DNA of 64,000 nt from Lactonifactor sp. BIOML-A5 (GTDB lineage: Bacteria; Bacillota; Clostridia; Lachnospirales; Lachnospiraceae), in contig NZ_WKYV01000022.1 in assembly GCF_009677585.1 (NCBI RefSeq), forward strand, positions 5,502 to 69,501. The letters are read 5' to 3'. The notes under the pieces were generated by a model. That model was given only the letters and a program-made list of their open reading frames with translations. It was not told where the DNA came from and did no database searches. Positions within the stretch are counted from its first letter, which is position 1, and the number at the start of each line of letters is the position of its first letter. Shown piece after piece: positions 50,709 through 58,801 of the stretch. The position numbers were made by a program, and so were the translations under genes.

Positions 50709-51713
50709 ATGAATAAAACAGATAAGGCTCAAAATCAGGCAAATGCCCCCTCATCTTCAGGAGGTCTGGCCCAGACGGCAAAAGCATATAAGCTTGAAAT
50801 TGGTATGTTTTTGGTGTTAATTATACTATTTATTATTCTGCATTTTGCTACTGGTACAGCCCTGACCGCCCGTAACCTGAAAAATGTGCTTCAGGCTTGC
50901 GCACCCTTATTTATTATATCTCTTGGCCAATTGCTGGTTGTCATTACAGGAGGAATCGACTTATCCGTTGGGTCTATCTTTTCCTTTGCCGGAATGGTTG
51001 CCACCCTCTGCATGATTAAATTTGGAATTGCAGCAGGAATAATTGCAGGGTTGGGAGTAGGCCTGCTCTGCGGCTTATTTAACGGATTCTTTGTGGCAAA
51101 GGTAAAGATGGCCCCATTTATTGTTACACTGGCTATGCAGGGGGCTGCTTCCAGCCTTACCTTTATAGTAGCAGGGGGCAATTCCCAGACGATCAGCAAC
51201 CACACATCCTTTGCGGCTTTTGACAGAGGAAGCTTTCTGTTCGGACTGCCCAATTATATTACCTATATGCTGATTGCTGTTATTCTTCTGCAGTTTGTCC
51301 TGCGGAAGACTATGCTGGGGCGCTGGATTTATGCAACTGGCAGCAATGAGGAGGCCGCACGCCTGGTAGGTATCCCTGTAGTGGCGGTAAAAGTTATCTG
51401 CTACTCCGTATGTGGCATCCTCTGCGGACTCGCAGCACTTTTAAATGCGTCCTATCTTCTCACAGTGGAATGTACTGCAGGAACAGGCATGGAACTGAAC
51501 GCCATCGCCGCTACAGTAATCGGAGGTGCCAGCCTGTCCGGGGGATTGGGCTCTGCCTTTGGTGTATTAATTGGTGCCTTGATCAGCACTGGTATTAACA
51601 ATGGTATTAACCTTATGGGGATTAATACATTTTGGAGCGGAACAGTTACTGGTGTAGTCATTATCGTTGCAGTTTTAATCGGCAGCATTACCACCAGAAA
51701 AACCAGAAAATAA
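50709..51713 (+). CDS. Sugar ABC transporter permease (RbsC-like)
   Basis: A 334-residue membrane protein with about 9-10 hydrophobic segments. It shows the RbsC-type signatures LGQLLVVITGGIDLSVGSIF near residue 80 and AAIATVIGGASLSGG-like sequence near 265 (NAIAATVIGGASLSG). A short cytoplasmic N-terminus rich in Gln/Ser precedes the first segment. The start is three bases after the ATPase stop, with AAGGAGG. It dimerises to make the translocation path for the unknown sugar or polyol. Confidence 0.9.
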   Translation: MNKTDKAQNQANAPSSSGGLAQTAKAYKLEIGMFLVLIILFIILHFATGTALTARNLKNVLQACAPLFIISLGQLLVVITGGIDLSVGSIFSFAGMVATLCMIKFGIAAGIIAGLGVGLLCGLFNGFFVAKVKMAPFIVTLAMQGAASSLTFIVAGGNSQTISNHTSFAAFDRGSFLFGLPNYITYMLIAVILLQFVLRKTMLGRWIYATGSNEEAARLVGIPVVAVKVICYSVCGILCGLAALLNASYLLTVECTAGTGMELNAIAATVIGGASLSGGLGSAFGVLIGALISTGINNGINLMGINTFWSGTVTGVVIIVAVLIGSITTRKTRK

Positions 51714-51734
51714 TTTCAGAAATGGAGGTTTTTT

Positions 51735-52397
51735 ATGAAAATCAAAAAACTATTAGACTTGTCCCAGACTTTTTATCACAACAATCCCGGCTATATGCCC
51801 TATGAGCTGACTTCTATTAATTATGAGACACTGAAGCCCAAAGATGGCTACACATCCGAGCGCATTTACATGAATACACATACCTCAACGCATGTAGACG
51901 CGCCCTTCCACCACTTTCCCCAGGGAAAAACAGTGGCACAGACGCCTGTTGAACAATACATAGGGGAAGCTGTAGTCGTCGATTTGTTTGGAATTGATGC
52001 TCATACTGCTATCGGTGCTGAACACCTAAAACCTTACGAAGATATTATCAAAGAGGGGGATATTGTTCTTTTGTGCACAGGATGGGGCTATAAAAGAGAC
52101 TGGAGCTCAGAGTACTGCGACTTCTGGCCATATCTGGGCGAGGATGGAGCGCAGTGGCTCTTTGATAAAAAAGTAAAAGGTATTGCAATTGACTCTATGA
52201 GTATCGGCGGCCCAAAAGCAGGGGAGGGCCTGATGCAGCATGAACTGCTCTTAGGAAATGAAATATGGCTGGGCGAGGAACTTTTCCTTCCAGAGGAACT
52301 GCTGGAATATCCCCGCTGGGATTTTGTACTGCTGCCGCTGAAAATGGAGGGCTGCGGAGGCGCTCCCGCCAGAGCTATTGCACTCATCACAGAGTAG
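51735..52397 (+). CDS. Cyclase-family metal hydrolase (kynurenine formamidase-like fold)
   Basis: A 220-residue protein with the family metal motif in HTSTHVDAPFHHFP (about residue 44), matching the H-x-G-T-H-x-D-x-P-x-H pattern with Ser for Gly. Relatives hydrolyse amides, lactones or activated rings (KynB, isatin hydrolase). Later motifs are VVDLFGIDAHTAIGAEHL and IDSMSIGGPKAGEG. In this operon a lactone- or ring-opening step on the imported compound is a fair guess, not a known fact. GGAGG precedes the ATG. Confidence 0.82.
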   Translation: MKIKKLLDLSQTFYHNNPGYMPYELTSINYETLKPKDGYTSERIYMNTHTSTHVDAPFHHFPQGKTVAQTPVEQYIGEAVVVDLFGIDAHTAIGAEHLKPYEDIIKEGDIVLLCTGWGYKRDWSSEYCDFWPYLGEDGAQWLFDKKVKGIAIDSMSIGGPKAGEGLMQHELLLGNEIWLGEELFLPEELLEYPRWDFVLLPLKMEGCGGAPARAIALITE

Positions 52398-52452
52398 CAA
52401 TACTCTGCCCAAATATATCCTACGTTCTACAGATGATGATTAGGAGGCTACT

Positions 52453-53286
52453 ATGAAAAATATTGGTACTGAGGAACTAAAACAACAGGCAAAAGAGCTG
52501 CGGAAAACAGCCCTTACTATGATATATGAAGCCCAATCCGGCCATCCGGGAGGTGCCTTTTCAGCCGCGGATCTTGTGACCGCGCTCTACTTCCGGGAGA
52601 TGAATCTGGATCCTAACAATCCTAAGTGGGAAGACAGAGACCGTTTTGTCCTCTCCAAAGGCCATGTATGCCCCATACAATATGCGGCTCTTGGGACTCT
52701 TGGGTTCTTCCCTGAGAAAGAACTGCATACGCTGCGCAAAGAAGGATCCATCCTTCAGGGACATCCCGATATGAAGAGATGCCCCGGCATCGATATTTCC
52801 ACCGGGTCTCTAGGACAGGGGCTGTCCTGTGCAGTGGGCATGGCCATTGCCGGAAAAATGAATCACAAAGACTACCGGGTATTTGCAATGATAGGTGACG
52901 GAGAGTCCGATGAAGGGCAGATCTGGGAAGCCGTCATGTGTGCGAACAGATATCAGTTGAATAACCTTATTGTTATTCTTGATAATAACGGACTTCAGCT
53001 GGACGGCACCACGGACGAAATCATGCCTCTTCTGGATATGAGCCAAAAATTAAAAGATTTCGGCTATGAAGTTTATGAAATTAACGGTCATGACATGGAT
53101 GAGATCCTCTGCACACTGGACGAAATACGGGCAGGCAAAACGAATAAGCCCAAATTCATTAATGCACATACGGTAAAGGGCAAGGGCGTATCTTTTATGG
53201 AGAATCAGCTGGGGTGGCATGGTGCGGCGCCGAATGAACAGCAGTACGCACAGGCAATGGAAGAGCTTGAAAGGGGGGATATCTGA
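52453..53286 (+). CDS. Transketolase, N-terminal subunit
   Basis: A 277-residue half-transketolase holding the thiamine-diphosphate pyrophosphate-binding domain. It shows SGHPGGAFSAADLVTALYF, DRFVLSKGHVCP, GSLGQGLSCAVGMAIAG and the ThDP motif MIGDGESDEGQIWEA...LDNNGLQLDG. Split transketolases of this type are common in Clostridia and often act in specialised sugar pathways rather than the pentose-phosphate pathway. GGAGG lies before the ATG. The stop overlaps the start of the C-terminal subunit (TGATG). Confidence 0.9.
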   Translation: MKNIGTEELKQQAKELRKTALTMIYEAQSGHPGGAFSAADLVTALYFREMNLDPNNPKWEDRDRFVLSKGHVCPIQYAALGTLGFFPEKELHTLRKEGSILQGHPDMKRCPGIDISTGSLGQGLSCAVGMAIAGKMNHKDYRVFAMIGDGESDEGQIWEAVMCANRYQLNNLIVILDNNGLQLDGTTDEIMPLLDMSQKLKDFGYEVYEINGHDMDEILCTLDEIRAGKTNKPKFINAHTVKGKGVSFMENQLGWHGAAPNEQQYAQAMEELERGDI

Positions 53287-54221
53287 TGGAAGGAACGAAG
53301 ATTGCTACAAGAGATGGCTTTGGGGAAGCCATTGTAGAACTTGGAAGAAATAATAAGGATATCTGCGTGGTGGACATAGATATTGGAAAGTCCTGCAAGA
53401 CCGGGGCCTTTGCCAAAGAGCTGCCGGAGCAGTATCTGAATGTAGGCATCGCAGAACAGAATGGCCCGGGTGTCAGCGCAGGTCTTGCGACTGCAGGAAA
53501 AATCCCCTTCGTAGTGACTTATGCCGTTTTTGGATCTCTTCGCATGTGCGAACAGATACGCCAGGAAATCTGCTATCCTAAACTAAATGTAAAAATTGCC
53601 TGCTCCCACGGAGGAGTGACACCGGCCAATGACGGAGCCAGCCATCAAAGCATTGAAGATATGGGCGTCCTGAGGACAATTCCCAATATGACCGTAGTAA
53701 TGCCTGCGGACTATTATGCCGCTAAAAAGCTGGTGGCAAAGGCTGCCGAAATTTCCGGCCCGGTTTACCTGCGTTTTACCAGAGATGCCATCCCTGTTAT
53801 CTACGATGAGAATCAGGAGTTTGAAATTGGCAGGGCAGTAACTCTCAGAGAAGGAGAAGATATCGCCATAATTGCCAACGGTGACACCGTCCGCCTGGCT
53901 CTGGAGGCAGAGGAAAAGCTGATTTCTTGTGGGATCCGTACAAAGGTTTTGGATATGCATACCATTAAACCTTTAGACAACGAAGCTGTGCTTGATTGTC
54001 TCCGCAAAATCGGCAGAATCATTACCGTGGAGGACCATAATATCTTAAATGGTCTGGGAAGCGCCGTCTGTGAGGTCGCTGCGGAAGAAGGAATAGGACA
54101 TGTGAAGCGAATCGGAATTCAGGATCAGTTCGGTCAGTCAGCGCCTTATGAGCGTCTCCTGGAATTAAACGGCATCACCACGGAGCGTATTGTAGACACC
54201 GCAAAATCAATGCTCAAATAA
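53286..54221 (+). CDS. Transketolase, C-terminal subunit
   Basis: A 311-residue partner carrying the pyrimidine-binding and C-terminal domains. Visible: VVDIDIGKSCKTGAFAKELP, the catalytic-glutamate region NVGIAEQNGPGVSAGLATAG, SHGGVTPANDGASHQSIED and the C-terminal LDMHTIKPLDNEAV and VEDHNILNGLGSAV. Together the two subunits equal one full transketolase. It moves a two-carbon ketol unit, so the pathway must present a ketose or a similar donor. The translation-coupled overlap supports a 1:1 complex. Confidence 0.9.
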   Translation: MEGTKIATRDGFGEAIVELGRNNKDICVVDIDIGKSCKTGAFAKELPEQYLNVGIAEQNGPGVSAGLATAGKIPFVVTYAVFGSLRMCEQIRQEICYPKLNVKIACSHGGVTPANDGASHQSIEDMGVLRTIPNMTVVMPADYYAAKKLVAKAAEISGPVYLRFTRDAIPVIYDENQEFEIGRAVTLREGEDIAIIANGDTVRLALEAEEKLISCGIRTKVLDMHTIKPLDNEAVLDCLRKIGRIITVEDHNILNGLGSAVCEVAAEEGIGHVKRIGIQDQFGQSAPYERLLELNGITTERIVDTAKSMLK

Positions 54222-54236
54222 AAAGGAGGAAAAATC

Positions 54237-54995
54237 ATGTTAGAATTTGAAGGGCAAGTTGTTATTGTAACTGGAAGCGGATCACCAAAAGGTATCGGCA
54301 GAACCATCGCTGCCACCTTTGCCGGACAGGGGGCCACTGTTGTTATCGCTGATATTAATGAAGCAGGGATTCAGGAAACAGTAGATTATATTACATCTCT
54401 GGGCGGCAAAGCTTTCGGCATCCCCGTAAATATCACAGAAAAAGAGTCTGTTGACAATATGGTTTCAACTATTGTGGATAAATACGGCAGAATAGATGTT
54501 CTCATCAATAATGCAGGCGTCTCCCAAAAAGTTACAGTAGAAGATATGATGCTGGATGATATTAAAAGAATCTTTAATGTAAACATGTTTGGCCTCTTCC
54601 TCTGTACACAGGCTGTACTGGAGCCCATGAAAAAAGCCGGATACGGAAGGATTGTATCACTTTCTTCCGTATCCGGAAAAAGAGGCGGCGGTATCTTCGG
54701 GGGAGCTCACTATTCGGCCTCTAAAGCTGCTGTGCTGGGATTCTCTAAAAACCTGGCAAGAGAAATTTCTCAGTATGGCATAACCACCAATTGTGTATGC
54801 CCCGGCCTGATTAATACTGAAATCTGGAAATCCCTACCCAAGGAGGATGCCGATAAAGTCATCGACGGAATCCCTATGGGACGTCCGGGGGAAACCCAGG
54901 AAGTCGCTAATGCCATTGTATTCCTTGCGTCCAGGGAAGCATCTTATATCACTGGTGAAGAAATTGACATTAACGGCGGCTCTCACATGGACTAA
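54237..54995 (+). CDS. SDR-family oxidoreductase
   Basis: A 252-residue classical short-chain dehydrogenase. The cofactor loop is VTGSGSPKGIGRTIAATF (a variant TGxxxGIG with a two-residue insertion), with the aspartate of VVIADIN favouring NAD(H). NNAG is in DVLINNAGVS; the catalytic Ser is in SLSSVSGKRGG and Tyr-x-x-x-Lys in HYSASKAA. It probably oxidises a hydroxyl of the imported polyol or sugar to the ketone that the transketolase can use. GGAGG precedes the ATG. Confidence 0.9.
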   Translation: MLEFEGQVVIVTGSGSPKGIGRTIAATFAGQGATVVIADINEAGIQETVDYITSLGGKAFGIPVNITEKESVDNMVSTIVDKYGRIDVLINNAGVSQKVTVEDMMLDDIKRIFNVNMFGLFLCTQAVLEPMKKAGYGRIVSLSSVSGKRGGGIFGGAHYSASKAAVLGFSKNLAREISQYGITTNCVCPGLINTEIWKSLPKEDADKVIDGIPMGRPGETQEVANAIVFLASREASYITGEEIDINGGSHMD

Positions 54996-55001
54996 CTGCT
55001 T

Positions 55002-55721
55002 ATGCAGGCTCTCACCTTCAGCAAGATTAAAAGCAGTTCTATAGTAGAGCAGATTATAGATGCGCTGACAAACGCAATTATCCATGGCCAGTTGAAACCC
55101 GGGGATAAGATTCCCACAGAAACCGAGCTGATGGAACTTCTCGGCGTAGGGCGTAATTCCATACGTGAGGCCATAAAAATGCTTATTTCCTACGGCGTGC
55201 TTGAGATACGAAGAGCAGAGGGAACCTTTGTTAAACAAGGCTTTTCAGGAATTATGCTGAATCCCTTGCTCTACGGGGTGATCTTGAGCAGCAGCAGCTC
55301 TTCTCAGCTTGCGCTGATGGAACTGAGAGAATTGATAGAAATTGGCCTGATGAAACTGGCAAAGCAAAAGCTTACCCCGAACAGCAGAGAGGAATTGATC
55401 CGTCAGTATCACTGTCTGGCAGAATCCTTTGAAGAAAAGCCTCACAGTGTACAGGCGGTATTCCAGGCAGACAATCTCTTTCACGAATCCATCTCTTCTG
55501 TCTGTCAGAGCCCACTCATAGACAGTATGAATACAACCGTGCGAAAACTTACAGAAAAGCTGCGCCTGGATACGGTAACCAGGATTATAAAAGAAGGAAA
55601 ACAGGAAAATTTCAAGGCAGCTCACTGGGAACTCCTCAACTATCTGATTGCAGAAGAAACCGCGTATGATATAGACCGGATTGTGAGGCAGAGTTACCTT
55701 TACGACATGGAAACTCTATAA
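55002..55721 (+). CDS. GntR/FadR-type transcriptional regulator
   Basis: A 239-residue regulator. The winged helix is at the N-terminus (IVEQIIDALTNAIIHG, LKPGDKIPTETELMELLGVG, RNSIREAIKML), and an all-helical FCD effector domain spans about 85-235 with the metal-type His in DNLFHESISSV. It starts six bases after the SDR stop without an obvious site of its own, so it is probably coupled to it. The likely operator is upstream of the operon, with a second copy over this gene's stop codon. It probably represses until the pathway substrate binds. Confidence 0.9.
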   Translation: MQALTFSKIKSSSIVEQIIDALTNAIIHGQLKPGDKIPTETELMELLGVGRNSIREAIKMLISYGVLEIRRAEGTFVKQGFSGIMLNPLLYGVILSSSSSSQLALMELRELIEIGLMKLAKQKLTPNSREELIRQYHCLAESFEEKPHSVQAVFQADNLFHESISSVCQSPLIDSMNTTVRKLTEKLRLDTVTRIIKEGKQENFKAAHWELLNYLIAEETAYDIDRIVRQSYLYDMETL

Positions 55722-55741
55722 TTAAACTAATACTTTAATGA
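55719..55741. promoter_or_regulatory. Second copy of the palindromic operator, over the gntR stop
   Basis: ATTAAACTAATACTTTAATG (55,721-55,740) is the exact reverse complement of the central 20 bases of the operator at 47,911-47,930. Its first base is the last base of the gntR stop codon. The outer arms (TAT/ATA) are not conserved. The 289 bases after it, to 56,010, are AT-rich and hold nothing else I can support. Confidence 0.6.
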
Positions 55742-56010
55742 CATTCTCTTATATACTTCATTCTTTATTCTACATCCAACATCCTACATATAGTTAGATA
55801 AAAAAATAAATCGGTTAAATTTATCCGTTGATATAAGTCTAGCATCAAATCCTTACTTTGTAAACTCTTTTTTGTATATTCTGCATATTTAACAATTTTC
55901 TCCCCGAAATTTCTGTACATTTTCACTAAAACCCGGGGAATTCAGGCGGCAGATGGTCCAAGTTTCTTCTCCTCGCCTGAGTTCCTCCAATTTATGTACA
56001 GAGCAGTTTT

Positions 56011-56886
56011 TTACTCTATGATCTCCTGCTTGATTTTCAAAAAGTCTTTGTCCTGTCCGAACACATGCATCAAAGGGAAGACTTTCATAAAGCAGTCAAT
56101 CTCTTCCTTCTTTACAAATTCCCTCAGCTTCACGTATTCCTTTGAGGTACAGACACAGTCAATCTGCGTCTTCGTCTCTTTTGTATATCCTCCTACCACC
56201 TGGTGAATGGTAACACTTTTCCGAATATCCTCTATGATGAACTGCTCAATACTGTGAGGAGCGTTGCAGATCAGCTGAATCTCATACAGCTTGGGACCCA
56301 TATTAAAAAGCACAAAATTCATACTGTTCACATAGATCAGCTGGCCCACAAATGCGTATGCCACTGCGTCAAGGCTGAAGGCAGTAAGCATAATCAGCAG
56401 AATCGTCCCGTCTACCAACAGCAATATGGTTTTCAGGGGGATCTGTTTTAGAGCAGTGTGCTTTAGAATCTTCCCAATGGTATCTGTTCCTCCGAAGGAA
56501 AATCCCAGGCGAAAGGCAATTCCTGTCCCAATACCCAGCAGGACGCCAAAAAAAGCAACCGCAATCAGTTTATCCTCAAATATTACAGGTACGGAAAAAT
56601 AGCTCATCACCCACAGGACCGCCGGGTAGAGGACCGACAGAAAAAGAATACTGGATACTTCTTCCTTATCCATTTTCACCCATGTAACGATCAGTACCAC
56701 GCCTACCATCACATAGTTAATCAGCGCATAATGAATCCCCGTAAACTCAGAAACTGTCATAGCAAGTCCAGTGATGCCTGTCACTACAAACCCATTGGGG
56801 AGCGCTACCCAGTTTACTGCTATACTGCAGATAATACAGCTTAGAGCAAGCAGCAGTATATTTTTTACCGTAATTTTTTTCAGCAT
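56011..56886 (-). CDS. YitT-family membrane protein
   Basis: A 291-residue protein with five or six hydrophobic segments in the first 200 residues, one of which carries GIGTGIAFRLGFSFGGTDTI, the YitT/DUF161 signature. A C-terminal cytoplasmic DUF2179-type domain follows (about 215-285; IRKSVTIHQVVGGYTKE). Transport activity is suspected for the family but not established. GGAGGAT precedes the ATG. It is encoded just downstream of the EAL-protein gene in the same direction. Confidence 0.85.
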   Translation of the reverse strand: MLKKITVKNILLLALSCIICSIAVNWVALPNGFVVTGITGLAMTVSEFTGIHYALINYVMVGVVLIVTWVKMDKEEVSSILFLSVLYPAVLWVMSYFSVPVIFEDKLIAVAFFGVLLGIGTGIAFRLGFSFGGTDTIGKILKHTALKQIPLKTILLLVDGTILLIMLTAFSLDAVAYAFVGQLIYVNSMNFVLFNMGPKLYEIQLICNAPHSIEQFIIEDIRKSVTIHQVVGGYTKETKTQIDCVCTSKEYVKLREFVKKEEIDCFMKVFPLMHVFGQDKDFLKIKQEIIE

Positions 56887-56923
56887 TTACATCCTCCTCT
56901 CAGTCAGACCGTTACCTATGCGA

Positions 56924-58783
56924 TTACTGCTGTTGCTCCAAAAGTCTTTCATATTCTGCTTCCGGCATAGGACGGTGATATACATAGCCCTGCACAAAGT
57001 CACATCCGATATGCTTCAGATACTCCACCTGTTCCCAAGTCTCAATCCCCTCAGCTACTGTTTGGATATGAAACCGCTTCACCAGGTCTATAATCCCCTC
57101 GATGACAGCAGCATCCTTTTCCTTATCCTCACTCTCTACAAAAAACAATCGATCGATCTTCAATACATCAATGGGAATACTCTTAAGCAGGCTGAGAGAA
57201 GAATACCCCTTTCCGAAATCGTCTATGGAACAGGAGAATCCTTCCTTCTTCAGCTGTTTTACAATCTGAATCAGCAGTTCCTCCTTGTCAAATACCATAG
57301 ACTCTGTGAACTCTATCTCCAGCAGACGGGGAGGAATCTGATACTTGTCTCGGATTTCCACATACCTGCCCACAAAATCCTGATCATAAAACTGCAGCCT
57401 GGAGACGTTTACTGATACAGGCAGTGCTTCCCGCCCCTGATCCAGGAGAGATCTCAGCCACCGGCACACTTCTTCAAAGACATACTGATCCAACTGCCCA
57501 ATTAAAAACTTCCGCTCAAATACAGGGATAAAATAATCAGGAGATATAACAGCACCGTCACTTGCTTTCCATCTGACCAGGGCCTCCGCGCAGGCAATCC
57601 TCCCGGTTTTGAGTTCAACCTTAGGCTGGTAATACACTGTAAACTCATGATTCTCCAAAGCTGACTGCATACGTGTTTCTACATTTTTTTCTTCCCGGAG
57701 CCGGATCCGTATACTCTCGTTGTAATACACATAATTGGGGTTTGTCCCATTTTTTACGGTCTTTCTCGCAAAATTTGCCTTGTCAATCAGATTATCAATT
57801 AGCATGGTTTCCATTGCGTCCTCCGCACAACAGATGCCGCAGCAGGTGGGAACACTCTGCTTATCATAGGAATTATGCATAAACTTGATAATCCTCTGAT
57901 CCGCTTTTCTCTGACGGGCCGCTGCCTCTCCCTTTTCCTCATAATGCATTAATATCACAAAATGGTCTGCAGAAACCCTCCCGTAAATTTCCCCCTCCCT
58001 GAGGCTCTCACCTAAAATTTCACCGTATTGCTTTAGGATACTGTCTCCATACGTATAGCCAAACACATCATTCATATATTTGAAATCTGTAAAATCTGTA
58101 TACAACAAAGCATATTTTTTACCCGTAGCGGCATCCAGAAGTTTCTGTGCCTCTTCCTTGAACGCCTCTATCTGGTAAGCGCCTGTCATTGGATCCTTCC
58201 GCGCCAGTTCATTCAGTTCTTTATTCGTGTTCTCCAAAAAAAGAATTTTCCTGGAAGCCGACCAGAATATGAGCAGCCAGATAACAGCTACCACCCCCAG
58301 CAGAGCGACACATACACCCAGCAGCGTCCGATTTTTTCTGACAGAATATTCTTCTGCAGAAAATACTGTGTCGTTAGCCTGCTCAAAAAATGCCTCACTC
58401 AGCGCAAGCACCTCTGCGTCCGATTCTTCTCCCAAGCGGTATGCGTATATGTGATCCTGCACCTGGCTCCACATGCGCTCCATCTCCTGAAGATCCTCCT
58501 GATACTGTTCATCTTGTGGAGCCGGAAGATTATAGGGTCCTTCCGCTCCTGCCAGTTCTTCTATAATACCATCTATATACTGTATAATCTCATTACTTTC
58601 CTTCCTCTGCAGTTCAAGCTTAACCAGGCGCTGCGTAGCCCCCCGGACAATTCCCACATAATTAATCAACCGCCCGTAAGACTGCGCCTGAATGACAGCC
58701 TGCACCATCATTGTCCCCAGCAGAAGACAGGCCAGAAACAGGACCGCCAGTCCCCTTTTGTATATACCTTTCATATTAGCCAA
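56924..58783 (-). CDS. Membrane EAL-domain phosphodiesterase with degenerate GGDEF
   Basis: A 619-residue protein: membrane segment (about 10-28), an extracellular four-helix-type sensor region resembling NarX/PilJ N-termini (YVGIVRGATQRLVKLELQRK), a second segment (about 150-172), a GGDEF-fold domain and a C-terminal EAL domain. The GGDEF site reads GRVSADHFV, so cyclase activity is unlikely. The EAL site looks active (CAEALVRWK, then DDFGKGYSSLSLL). It should hydrolyse c-di-GMP, with the GGDEF part perhaps binding GTP. The start is TTG 58,783 (AAGGGA upstream); ATG 58,774 is the alternative. Confidence 0.87.
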   Translation of the reverse strand: MANMKGIYKRGLAVLFLACLLLGTMMVQAVIQAQSYGRLINYVGIVRGATQRLVKLELQRKESNEIIQYIDGIIEELAGAEGPYNLPAPQDEQYQEDLQEMERMWSQVQDHIYAYRLGEESDAEVLALSEAFFEQANDTVFSAEEYSVRKNRTLLGVCVALLGVVAVIWLLIFWSASRKILFLENTNKELNELARKDPMTGAYQIEAFKEEAQKLLDAATGKKYALLYTDFTDFKYMNDVFGYTYGDSILKQYGEILGESLREGEIYGRVSADHFVILMHYEEKGEAAARQRKADQRIIKFMHNSYDKQSVPTCCGICCAEDAMETMLIDNLIDKANFARKTVKNGTNPNYVYYNESIRIRLREEKNVETRMQSALENHEFTVYYQPKVELKTGRIACAEALVRWKASDGAVISPDYFIPVFERKFLIGQLDQYVFEEVCRWLRSLLDQGREALPVSVNVSRLQFYDQDFVGRYVEIRDKYQIPPRLLEIEFTESMVFDKEELLIQIVKQLKKEGFSCSIDDFGKGYSSLSLLKSIPIDVLKIDRLFFVESEDKEKDAAVIEGIIDLVKRFHIQTVAEGIETWEQVEYLKHIGCDFVQGYVYHRPMPEAEYERLLEQQQ

Positions 58784-58801
58784 CAGTTCCCTTCTCTCAG
58801 G

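Noticed and set aside
47908-55741. The two 20-bp palindromes as attL/attR of an element made by the adjacent recombinase
   Set aside because: att sites should be direct repeats, but these are inverted; both also fit an operator, and the recombinase lies outside the bracketed segment.
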